This document shows, in pieces, positions 1-5,556 of a stretch of 7,881 nucleotides of DNA. The translations under genes were made by a program, and so were the position numbers. The stretch is from an uncultured Clostridium sp. (GTDB lineage: Bacteria > Bacillota > Clostridia > TANB77 > CAG-508): the NCBI GenBank assembly GCA_947426875.1, contig CANEFU010000048.1:1-7881 (forward strand), in the 5' to 3' direction. The notes below the pieces were generated by a model. That model was not told the origin of the DNA. It saw only the letters and a list, made by a program, of their open reading frames with translations, and did not search any database. How positions within the stretch are numbered: position 1 is the first letter of the stretch; every line of letters begins with the position of its first letter.

Positions 1-37
1 GGGTTTAAATGGCAAGTTGAACTTGCCATTTAAACCC
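1..37. repeat. Palindrome at left end of the ibr-like cassette
   Basis: Two perfect 18-base arms (1-18 and 20-37) surround one unpaired base at 19, and the window begins inside this repeat. Bases 1-56 match 2500-2555 with only two differences (positions 9 and 43), so this is a second copy of the repeat at the other end of the ibr-like genes. Any outer arm lies before the window. The sequence similarity is seen directly; a role as a cassette boundary is inferred. Confidence 0.9.
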
Positions 38-43
38 GGAATG

Positions 44-83
44 TTTGGCAACCTTTGGCAATCTTTAGAAGCGTTTAGCAATT
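44..83. repeat. Degenerate 10-bp repeats, left side
   Basis: Four consecutive decamers begin TTTGGCAACC, TTTGGCAATC, TTTAGAAGCG and TTTAGCAATT, decaying toward the genes. The array at 2429-2468 is built of the reverse complement of the same decamer (GGTTGCCAAA type). The two arrays therefore face each other as inverted repeats on either side of the three genes. A 10-bp period is close to one helical turn; whether a protein binds here is unknown. Confidence 0.7.
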
Positions 84-107
84 TATAAATTTTATTTTCG
101 ACATAAC

Positions 108-136
108 TTTACAAAATATAGCAGAAATGGTATAAT
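108..136 (+). promoter_or_regulatory. Promoter of the ibr-like operon
   Basis: The -35 box TTTACA (108-113, one change from consensus) and the perfect -10 box TATAAT (131-136) are 17 bases apart. TGG directly before the -10 makes an extended -10 element. Transcription should start near 143, just before the AGAGGAAGGA ribosome site (146-155) of the first gene. The promoter lies inside the repeat-bounded cassette, so the genes carry their own expression signal. Confidence 0.85.
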
Positions 137-161
137 TTGGAATAAAGAGGAAGGAAAAAAG

Positions 162-1452
162 ATGGCAAAAAAATATCTAGAAAAGAATGTATTAGAAGCA
201 ACAATAGATAGATTAGAAATTATGTTTCAAAACTTTGACAATATTTATTTTAGTGTTAGTGGGGGAAAAGATAGCTCTGTAATGGTACAGTTAGCTAATA
301 GAGTAGCCAAACGAATGAATAAAAAATTTGATGTCTTATTTATTGATTTAGAAGCACAATATCGTTATACAATAGAACATGTAGAAGAATTAAAACAATT
401 ATCACAAATTAGAGATTTTTATCATATTACTTTACCAATTGCATTACGAAATGCAGTTTCTGTATTACAACCAAAATGGATATGTTGGGAAGAAGAAAGT
501 AAACATTTATGGGTAAGAAACATGCCAGAAGATAGTATTAATATACAAAACTGCCCATTTGATTGGTTCAAAAAAGGCGAAGAATTTGAAGAATTTATAG
601 TTCAGTTTGCTAGTTGGTATCAAGAGAAATATCAAGGAAAAGTAGGATGCGGAATAGGAATTCGTACAGACGAAAGTTTAAATAGATTCAGGACTATTGC
701 TTTTCAGGATAAAAAAATTACTTTTGAGGGTTATAACTGGACAACTAAATTAAAAGTAAATGAAAAACATATTGATGTTTACAATTTTTATCCTATTTAT
801 GATTGGACAGCTGAGGACATTTGGGGAGCAGTTAGTAGACTAGATTTAAAATTTAATTATATCTATGAGCTTATGTATAAAAATGGATTAAGTATTTACG
901 AGCAAAGACTTTGTCAACCATATGGAGATGACCAAAGAAATGGATTAGACCAGTTTAAGGCTCTTGAATATGATACTTGGAGTAAAGTGCTTAATCGAGT
1001 GAATCGGTGTAAATTTTGGAAATATCTATTGTAAAACAACAGCACTTGGCAACATCAAATCTTGTAAACCAGAATTTATGTCATGGCAAGAATATAGTGT
1101 GTTTTTACTAGAAAGTATAGGAATCTATAATCGAGATTTAATGATGCATTATTATAGAAAAATAAAAAAGTTTATGATTTGGCATAAAAACAAGTATGGA
1201 ATCGAAATAAAAGATATACCAGACACAGCAGAATGTAAATTAGAAAATCAAAAGAAAGCCATTTCATGGCGAAGAATCGCAAGGGCAATAGAAAAAAATG
1301 ATTTTTACTTAAGGAGATTGTCTTTTGCACAAACGAAAAATGATGATAGAGAACTAATGGAACTAATTCATAAATGGGACAATTTATTAAATAAAAAAAC
1401 AAAAACAGATGATAAACTATTACAAAAAATAATACAAGAACAATGTGGATAA
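162..1452 (+). pseudogene. ibrA: IbrA-like DUF3440/PAPS-reductase-family protein, frameshifted
   Basis: This gene encodes an N-type ATP pyrophosphatase (PAPS reductase superfamily) with a DUF3440 C-terminal region, as in IbrA of the E. coli IbrAB island. The PP-loop is SGGKDSS (residues 33-39). GIRTDES (166-172), YPIYDWTAEDIW (210-221) and CQPYGDDQRNGL (251-262) follow. After Asn281 the frame breaks: translation in frame stops at 1034, but skipping C1005 continues as GVNFGNIYCKTTALG into the frame of the remaining C-terminal part, which ends at 1452. Read through, the product is about 429 residues, near the family length. IbrA and IbrB together activate prophage eib genes in E. coli; the chemistry is unknown to me. 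A strong ribosome site precedes ATG 162. The frameshift may be a real mutation or a sequencing error. If real, the 290-residue product keeps the PP-loop but loses the DUF3440 tail. The family call is firm; the true status of the gene is not. Confidence 0.85.
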
Positions 1453-1471
1453 AAAGAAAAGAGGTAAAAAG

Positions 1472-1852
1472 ATGGTTAAAAAAATGACAAATAAAGATGA
1501 AAAATTTTATCAATATATGGGAAAGTTCTTTGGGTCAAGATTAATAGAAAAACAAACAAATGACAGAATTTATGATGATGATAGCAAAGAATGGTATATT
1601 TGTGCAGAAGAAGGAAGAGTAATGGCATTTGTATCTGTCAACAAAAATATTATAAAAAATGTATACACGACCAAAGAAAAATATTTAGAAGAAATATTAA
1701 AAGTAATTATGAGAGAAAAAAATATTACTTATAGCATTGTGACCAATTATTACAAAGAGGTATATGAGAGATGTGGATTTAAAGTTGGTAAAAACCAAGA
1801 CTATAAAAATTTTGTAACAATTTATACGGAAAAAGAAGCGATTATGAGTTAA
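1472..1852 (+). CDS. Small protein with GNAT-like C-terminus
   Basis: This 126-aa protein is the middle gene of the cassette, 19 bases after the IbrA-like gene and 38 before the IbrB-like gene, so it is probably co-transcribed and functionally tied to them. The second half resembles a degenerate GNAT acetyltransferase fold: a strand pair (WYICAEEGRVMAFVSV, residues 41-56), a helix with acidic and basic residues (about 66-83), a strand TYSIV (86-90) and YERCGF (98-103), which is like the Y..xGF ending common in GNAT enzymes. No clear acetyl-CoA-binding Q/RxxGxG/A loop is visible, so catalysis is doubtful. I chose ATG 1472 because GAGG (1461-1464) sits 7 bases upstream; the in-frame GTG at 1445 overlaps the upstream gene and lacks a good site. 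The GNAT assignment is tentative. Confidence 0.75.
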   Translation: MVKKMTNKDEKFYQYMGKFFGSRLIEKQTNDRIYDDDSKEWYICAEEGRVMAFVSVNKNIIKNVYTTKEKYLEEILKVIMREKNITYSIVTNYYKEVYERCGFKVGKNQDYKNFVTIYTEKEAIMS

Positions 1853-1890
1853 GTATAATGCGATAGGATAAGAAAGGACTAAATAAGAGA

Positions 1891-2415
1891 ATGAAAAAAA
1901 TAGAATTTCCAGTACTAAATGTAAAAATGGTAGATATTGATAAAGTAATAGCAAATGATTATAACCCAAATAAAGTAGCACCACCAGAAATGAAATTACT
2001 AAAACATTCCATTGAGGAAGATGGATATACACAACCGATTGTAACTTATTATGATAAAGAAAGAGACATTTATATAGTAGTAGATGGGTTTCACCGTTAT
2101 CGTTGTGCGAAGGAATACTTTCATTTAAAAGAGGTTCCAATTGTAACAATTGAAAAAGACCTAGAAAATCGTATGGCAAGTACAATAAGACACAATCGAG
2201 CAAGAGGAACACATCAAATTATTGATATGTCACATATTGTTTTGACATTAACACAAAAGGGATGGACGGAAAAAGAGATTTCTAAGCATTTAGGAATGGA
2301 ATTAGATGAAATTATTCGTTTAAAACAAATAACAGGTTTAAAAGAAATGTTTGCTAATCATGAATTTAGTAAGTCATGGGAAGAATTCGAGGAAAATAGA
2401 AAAAAGAGGAGTTAG
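1891..2415 (+). CDS. ibrB: IbrB-like ParB N-terminal-domain protein
   Basis: This 174-aa protein has a ParB/sulfiredoxin-like N-terminal domain (about residues 12-110). It carries the VVDGFHRYR motif (63-71), matching the nucleotide-binding box of the fold, and TIRHNRARGTHQI (98-110), matching the next conserved box. A helix-turn-helix-like segment follows, GWTEKEISKHLGMELDEIIRLKQITG (124-149). The short tail ends in EFSKSWEEFEE and a basic end. The length and order fit IbrB-type proteins, usually encoded beside a DUF3440 protein as here. ParB-fold domains often bind CTP or act on nucleotides or DNA; which applies here cannot be told from sequence. AAAGGA (1873-1878) lies 12 bases before ATG 1891, a rather long spacing, so expression may be modest or coupled to the gene upstream. 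The gene ends 13 bases before a large repeat. Confidence 0.9.
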   Translation: MKKIEFPVLNVKMVDIDKVIANDYNPNKVAPPEMKLLKHSIEEDGYTQPIVTYYDKERDIYIVVDGFHRYRCAKEYFHLKEVPIVTIEKDLENRMASTIRHNRARGTHQIIDMSHIVLTLTQKGWTEKEISKHLGMELDEIIRLKQITGLKEMFANHEFSKSWEEFEENRKKRS

Positions 2416-2428
2416 AAAGAGTTTCAAA

Positions 2429-2468
2429 GGTAGTCGAAAGTAGCTAGAGGTAGCCAAAGGTTGCCAAA
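2429..2468. repeat. Degenerate 10-bp repeats, right side
   Basis: Four decamers in a row, GGTAGTCGAA, AGTAGCTAGA, GGTAGCCAAA and GGTTGCCAAA, become more regular toward the palindrome. They are the inverted counterpart of the array at 44-83, which decays in the mirror direction. The last unit overlaps the left arm of the palindrome. The array lies just after the ibrB-like stop codon. Confidence 0.7.
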
Positions 2469-2580
2469 CATACCGGGGTTAAAGGTTGCCAAATATTCCG
2501 GGTTTAACTGGCAAGTTGAACTTGCCATTTAAACCCGGAATATTTGGCAACCTTTAACCCCGGAATGTTTGGCAACCTTT
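2456..2580. repeat. 125-bp near-perfect palindrome
   Basis: Two 62-base arms (2456-2517 and 2519-2580) pair at 60 of 62 positions around one central base, G2518. The mismatches are 2508/2528 and 2472/2564. The DNA could extrude as a cruciform, and RNA from either strand could form one long hairpin with almost no loop. It lies between convergent ibrB-like and aspS genes, so it could act as a two-way terminator, although no clean T-run follows the stem. The central part is shared with the left end of the window. Confidence 0.95.
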
Positions 2581-2613
2581 AACCTTGGAATCCTTGGCTA
2601 CCTTTATTTTAAA
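2539..2613. repeat. Tandem 25-bp units in the right arm
   Basis: Units at 2539-2563 and 2564-2588 differ at three of 25 positions. A third, more diverged unit (2589-2613) runs over the aspS stop codon (2604-2606) and into its last codons. Each unit contains TTGGC[AT]ACCTTT. The left copy of the repeat has one fewer complete unit between its centre and the decamers, as expected if units are gained and lost by slippage. Confidence 0.75.
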
Positions 2614-4352
2614 TCAATTTGAATATGAACCTCTCTTAATTGTTCACGTTTAACCTGGCTAGGAGCCCCCATCATTAAATCTTCTGCTTTACTATTTAAA
2701 GGGAAAGCAATTACTTCACGAATCGTATCGGAGTCAGTTAATAACATAAGCATTCTATCAATACCAGGAGCAATACCAGCATGTGGAGGAGCTCCGAATT
2801 GAAAAGCTGTATATAAAGCACCAAATTTAGATTTTACTTCTTCTTCTGTATAACCTGCCATGGTAAAAGCTTTTAACATAATTTCAATGTCATGATTTCT
2901 AACAGCTCCAGAAGAAAGTTCGATACCGTTACATACAATGTCATATTGATAAGCTAAGACGTCTAATGGATTTTGGTTATTTAAAGCTTCTAGACCACCT
3001 TGTGGCATGGAAAATGGATTATGGCTAAAAGCTAAATTGTCATGCTCATCCTTCTCAAACATTGGAAAATCAACAATCCAAGCAAATGCAAAAACATCAT
3101 TATCAATTAAATCCAATCTTTTTCCGAGCTCTTCTCGAATTTGTCCAGCAAGTTCAGTTGCTCTTTTTTCATTATCAGCTATAAAGAATAGGGTATCTTC
3201 TTTTTTTAAATCAGCCAATTTTAATAATTCCTTTTTTAAATCATCAGGAATGAATTTATCAATAGGACCTTTAAAGCTCAAATTCTCTTGTACCTCTAAA
3301 TAGCCAAGTCCACCCATTCCAATACTCATAGCATATTCTAAAAGCTTTTCATGGAAGCCTTTAGAAAGATGTCCTTGTACTTTAATTGCTCTAACAGTTC
3401 GATTGATGAAAGGTTTAAAAGAGCATTTACTAAAAAATTCAGATAAATCGATAATAGTAAGAGGGTTTCTTAAGTCTGGCTTATCCGTTCCATATTGAAG
3501 CATGGTATCTTGATAAGAAATTCTTGGAAAAGGATAATGAGCTATTTTTTTATTTGAAAATTCCTTAAAAGTATTGTATATGACAGGCTCAATTGCGGAA
3601 AAAACATCTTCTTGTGTTGCATATGACATTTCCATATCCAATTGATAAAATTCACCAGGAGCTCTATCTGCTCTTGCATCTTCGTCTCGAAAGCAAGGAG
3701 CAATTTGAAAATATTTATCAATTCCAGATACCATTAACAATTGTTTAAATTGTTGTGGAGCCTGTGGTAAAGCATAAAATTTACCAGGATGTAATCTACT
3801 TGGAACCAAATAATCTCTAGCACCTTCTGGAGAAGAACTTGTTAAAATAGGAGTTTGTACTTCTAAAAATCCCTGTTCAATCATTTGATTTCTCAAAAAT
3901 TGAAGAACTTTTGCTCTTAGAATTAAATTATTTTTTAATCTATCATTTCTTAAATCTAAATAACGATATTGAAGTCTTAAATCTTCACGAACTTCTTGCT
4001 CGGTATTGATTTCAAATGGTAAATTTTTAGCTCGTTTATTTAGAATGGTAATTTCTTCGATACGAATTTCTACTAGCCCAGTTTCTAATTTGGGATTAAC
4101 CGTTTCGTCATCTCTTTTCTTTACTTCTCCATAAACGCTAACAGAAGACTCTAATGGAATATGAGAAGCAAAATCAACCTCTTCTTCTTTTCCAGAAGTA
4201 ACTACTTGTGTGACACCATACATATCTCTGATATCTAAAAATACAAGTCCTCCGAAATCACGAATCGTCTGAACGAAGCCAGCTATCCTAACCTTTTTTC
4301 CAACATCTTCTAAACGAATTTCATTACAAGTATGTGTTTTGTAATCTTTCAT
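2604..4352 (-). CDS. aspS: Aspartyl-tRNA synthetase
   Basis: This class II synthetase charges tRNA with aspartate in the cytoplasm. The 582 residues contain an OB-fold anticodon-binding domain (about 20-105), QxxQQFKQLLM (197-207), motif 2 FRDEDARADR (221-230), a bacterial GAD insertion domain (about 290-425), and motif 3 GIAPGIDRMLML (526-537) followed by AFPLN (549-553). Length and order are normal for the bacterial type. After motif 2 it reads APGEFYQLDMEMSY, the form I associate with alphaproteobacterial-like AspRS, rather than QPEFTQIDxEMSF. Residue F33 (RDFGG) falls where discriminating enzymes have Leu and non-discriminating ones often have His, so specificity stays open. I chose the ATG whose first base is 4352 because AGGGAGGT (4359-4366) is spaced about 7 bases from it; the ATG at 4358 touches that site. 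A T-box leader controls the gene. The stop codon lies in the edge of the repeat. Confidence 0.97.
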   Translation of the reverse strand: MKDYKTHTCNEIRLEDVGKKVRIAGFVQTIRDFGGLVFLDIRDMYGVTQVVTSGKEEEVDFASHIPLESSVSVYGEVKKRDDETVNPKLETGLVEIRIEEITILNKRAKNLPFEINTEQEVREDLRLQYRYLDLRNDRLKNNLILRAKVLQFLRNQMIEQGFLEVQTPILTSSSPEGARDYLVPSRLHPGKFYALPQAPQQFKQLLMVSGIDKYFQIAPCFRDEDARADRAPGEFYQLDMEMSYATQEDVFSAIEPVIYNTFKEFSNKKIAHYPFPRISYQDTMLQYGTDKPDLRNPLTIIDLSEFFSKCSFKPFINRTVRAIKVQGHLSKGFHEKLLEYAMSIGMGGLGYLEVQENLSFKGPIDKFIPDDLKKELLKLADLKKEDTLFFIADNEKRATELAGQIREELGKRLDLIDNDVFAFAWIVDFPMFEKDEHDNLAFSHNPFSMPQGGLEALNNQNPLDVLAYQYDIVCNGIELSSGAVRNHDIEIMLKAFTMAGYTEEEVKSKFGALYTAFQFGAPPHAGIAPGIDRMLMLLTDSDTIREVIAFPLNSKAEDLMMGAPSQVKREQLREVHIQIDLK

Positions 4353-4425
4353 TTTCATACCTCCCTATTTGTTTGATTAGGGACATTTCTTTCTGCAACA
4401 TAAAACTTATTGATAAGTAAGGCAC

Positions 4426-4458
4426 AAAAAAACGTCCTATGCATTTTATGCAGGGACG
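4426..4458 (-). terminator. T-box leader terminator
   Basis: On the minus strand, CGTCC (4454-4458) pairs with GGACG (4433-4437) and TGCAT pairs with ATGCA above a small internal loop, closed by AAA. A run of seven T follows (4426-4432). This is the intrinsic terminator that the T-box antiterminator competes with. It ends about 70 bases before the aspS start codon. Confidence 0.9.
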
Positions 4459-4646
4459 AAATAGTTTCCGCGGTACCACCCAGCTTGAAAATTACAAGAA
4501 TTTTCCACTTTATTTTAATTTTACTCCAATGTGTTTCGCTTTTTTAGGTTGACCTTAAAGGGCTTCCAGCCGATGACCCTTTTTCTCTTAAAAGTTTCTT
4601 CTAAATGCTTTCATTGTACAAACGTAATCATTTATTATTTTTAATA
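4426..4646 (-). ncRNA. T-box riboswitch leader of aspS
   Basis: The leader RNA senses uncharged tRNA and lets transcription pass into aspS. The T-box core GGTGGTACCGCGG is at 4468-4480, read on the minus strand. Upstream are an AGAGA element (4583-4588 region) and the GGCTGGAAGCC hairpin of Stem I. The basal Stem I pairs CAATG with CATTG, and UUUAG/CUAAA pairs above it. This leaves a loop GAAACA, in which AAC (4533-4535) followed by A sits in the specifier position seen in glyQS-type leaders. AAC reads tRNA-Asn rather than tRNA-Asp. The T-box bulge base is U (UGGU), which would only wobble with the G73 usual for both tRNAs. The T-box class is certain; the specifier is my hand fold. With the gap before the aspS start this fills the stretch 4359-4744. 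Confidence 0.93.
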
Positions 4647-4652
4647 GGTATT

Positions 4653-4681
4653 ATTTTACACAGTATTTGTACTTTTGTCAA
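4653..4681 (-). promoter_or_regulatory. Promoter of the aspS T-box leader
   Basis: Read on the minus strand, TTGACA (4676-4681) and TAAAAT (4653-4658) are 17 bases apart, giving a start near 4646. The DNA upstream is almost pure A/T, possibly an UP-type element, and it begins just past the terminator of the neighbouring minus-strand gene. Confidence 0.85.
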
Positions 4682-4720
4682 GTTTTATACAAAAAAATAT
4701 AAAAAAAATTGATATAAAAT

Positions 4721-4746
4721 AAAAACGTCCCCTTAGGAACGTCTTT
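4721..4746 (-). terminator. Terminator of the 125-aa orphan gene
   Basis: On the minus strand AAAGACGTTCC pairs with GGGACGTTTTT around a four-base TAAG loop, with one or two G-U pairs, and the stem runs into a T-rich tract. The stem overlaps the stop codon of the gene (4745-4747). It separates this gene from the aspS promoter 40 bases further on. Confidence 0.85.
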
Positions 4747-5122
4747 ACCAGCAGCTAAATTTATCAGCTACTAAGAAGTGCTTCTTTTCAGTATGGTAAT
4801 CAGTGGAAACGTTACCTTTCCAGCTAGTGAAGGTAAGAAAATACTCACCATGAATTACCACATTTCTCGGTACTTTTACTGAAAAATAAAAGACACTTGC
4901 TTCAAAATTTTTGTATTCAGAGATTTCTGTGTTATCATCTCTGAATATACGTGGCCACTCTTGACCACAAAGAGACTCATATCTACCGATATGTTCAGCA
5001 GATATAGGTTTCAACTCTTTCCATTTTTCGTGCATTCTTATCCGAATACGCACCAATGGATTTTCTATCCACCCAAGCGACTCGGGCAGATATACTTGAA
5101 ACGATAATGTTGTTTTAATCAT
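4745..5122 (-). CDS. Unrecognised 125-aa protein, single-gene unit
   Basis: I do not recognise this family. The protein has no signal peptide or membrane segment. Its alternating hydrophobic and polar stretches (TTLSFQVYLP at the start, ASVFYFSVKVP and GEYFLTFTSW later) suggest a mainly beta-sheet fold. It is rich in aromatic residues, with six Trp, and has two Cys, one of them in the final FSCW. The start is firm: GGGAGGAG lies 6 bases before the ATG. A perfect consensus promoter (5164-5192) and its own terminator make it a self-contained and probably well-expressed gene. Its codons look less AT-biased than those of the neighbours, which may point to transfer. Nothing in the neighbouring genes indicates a function. 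Confidence 0.8.
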   Translation of the reverse strand: MIKTTLSFQVYLPESLGWIENPLVRIRIRMHEKWKELKPISAEHIGRYESLCGQEWPRIFRDDNTEISEYKNFEASVFYFSVKVPRNVVIHGEYFLTFTSWKGNVSTDYHTEKKHFLVADKFSCW

Positions 5123-5163
5123 AGTAATCTCCTCCCGTGTCTTTTCACCTATAATTTACTTTT

Positions 5164-5192
5164 ATTATATAAAAAGAGAGGTTTTTTGTCAA
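5164..5192 (-). promoter_or_regulatory. Perfect consensus promoter of the orphan gene
   Basis: On the minus strand the -35 box is TTGACA (5187-5192) and the -10 box is TATAAT (5164-5169), exactly 17 bases apart, both matching consensus fully. The start would be near 5157, giving a leader of about 35 bases before the ATG. No regulatory hairpin is evident in that leader. Confidence 0.9.
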
Positions 5193-5252
5193 TTATTGTC
5201 GATAAAATTTTATATCTTTTTGTATTTTAAATAGTTTACTATTAAATAAATC

Positions 5253-5281
5253 TTGACATATAAAACAAAACAAGATATAAA
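5253..5281 (+). promoter_or_regulatory. Promoter of the Spo0E-like/XRE pair
   Basis: TTGACA (5253-5258) and TATAAA (5276-5281) are 17 bases apart and point away from the orphan-gene promoter about 60 bases to the left. Transcription should start near 5288, about 40 bases before the first start codon. Confidence 0.8.
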
Positions 5282-5327
5282 AGAATAAAAAGAAGAAAAA
5301 GAAACAAAATAAGAAAGAGGTGAGAAA

Positions 5328-5468
5328 ATGGAAAAGTTAAAACAAGAAATAGCGCAAAAGTTAAAGCAAATAGAAAAAATGATAGAAACAGGAGAAGATA
5401 AAAGTAAGATAGAGATAAAAAGAAAAGAGATAGACAAATTATTAGAGGAATACTTAAAAAATATATAG
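5328..5468 (+). CDS. Spo0E-like small protein (46 aa)
   Basis: This very short gene has a good ribosome site (GAGGTGAG, 5317-5324) and its own promoter. The product, 46 residues rich in Lys and Glu, is predicted to form two helices joined by a turn near ETGEDKS (20-26). The second helix ends in EIDKLLEEYLKN (34-45), much like the ELDxLIxEY end of Spo0E-family aspartyl-phosphate phosphatases, which remove phosphate from Spo0A~P and delay sporulation. The usual Ser of the family's S-x-ELD signature is not kept here (KRKEID), so activity is uncertain and a plain coiled-coil peptide is possible. It precedes the XRE regulator by 88 bases and is probably co-transcribed with it. Confidence 0.6.
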   Translation: MEKLKQEIAQKLKQIEKMIETGEDKSKIEIKRKEIDKLLEEYLKNI

Positions 5469-5486
5469 AAATAAAATACGATAAAA

Positions 5487-5505
5487 AAACGAGAATAATT
5501 CGTTT
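5487..5505. promoter_or_regulatory. Small inverted repeat before the XRE gene
   Basis: AAACGA (5487-5492) and TCGTTT (5500-5505) form an inverted repeat with a 7-base spacer, about 50 bases before the XRE start codon. It could be an operator for the regulator, or an mRNA hairpin between the two genes. Such a short repeat may also arise by chance in AT-rich DNA. Confidence 0.25.
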
Positions 5506-5556
5506 ATACAAGTGGCAAAGTTTGATAAGATAAACAAAAAAACAGGTGGTAGAAGA

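Larger units (their letters stand above)
1..2613. mobile_element. Putative repeat-bounded ibrA/ibrB-type cassette
   Basis: Three co-directional accessory genes with their own promoter lie between two copies of the same palindromic repeat family (1-83 and 2429-2613), next to the 3' end of the housekeeping gene aspS. No transposase or integrase is present, so any mobility would need factors supplied elsewhere or homologous recombination between the repeats. IbrA/IbrB-type pairs are known from genetic islands and prophages, which fits an accessory origin. The left limit lies outside the window. The flanking repeats are seen; mobility is inference. Confidence 0.4.

Noticed and set aside
996..1015. 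Programmed ribosomal frameshift in the ibrA-like gene
   Set aside because: There is no slippery heptamer, internal Shine-Dalgarno or downstream stimulatory hairpin, and Asn-tRNA would re-pair poorly one base on. A mutation or sequencing error is simpler.
1078..1452. Independent 124-aa gene
   Set aside because: It continues the DUF3440 protein in the shifted frame and has no ribosome site before ATG 1078; the conserved sequence extends upstream of that ATG.
1445..1471. GTG 1445 as the start of the GNAT-like gene
   Set aside because: It overlaps the preceding gene and lacks a ribosome site, whereas ATG 1472 has GAGG at the proper distance.
1172..2212. Minus-strand open frames opposite the cassette genes
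   Set aside because: Their Leu/Phe-rich products are what AT-rich coding DNA gives when read on the opposite strand, and they lie over well-supported genes.
2456..2580. Integron attC-type site
   Set aside because: The cassette has its own promoter, no integron integrase is seen, and the palindrome lacks the asymmetric core-site layout and extrahelical bases of attC.
2425..2613. CRISPR-like repeats
   Set aside because: The 25-bp and 10-bp units are directly adjacent without unique spacers, and no cas gene is present.
3007..3303. Plus-strand frame inside aspS
   Set aside because: It is a shadow of the conserved AspRS coding sequence with a Ser/Lys-rich product and no start signal.
5202..5213. 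12-bp AT-only palindrome between divergent promoters
   Set aside because: A palindrome made only of A and T is likely by chance in this composition and is not placed over either promoter.
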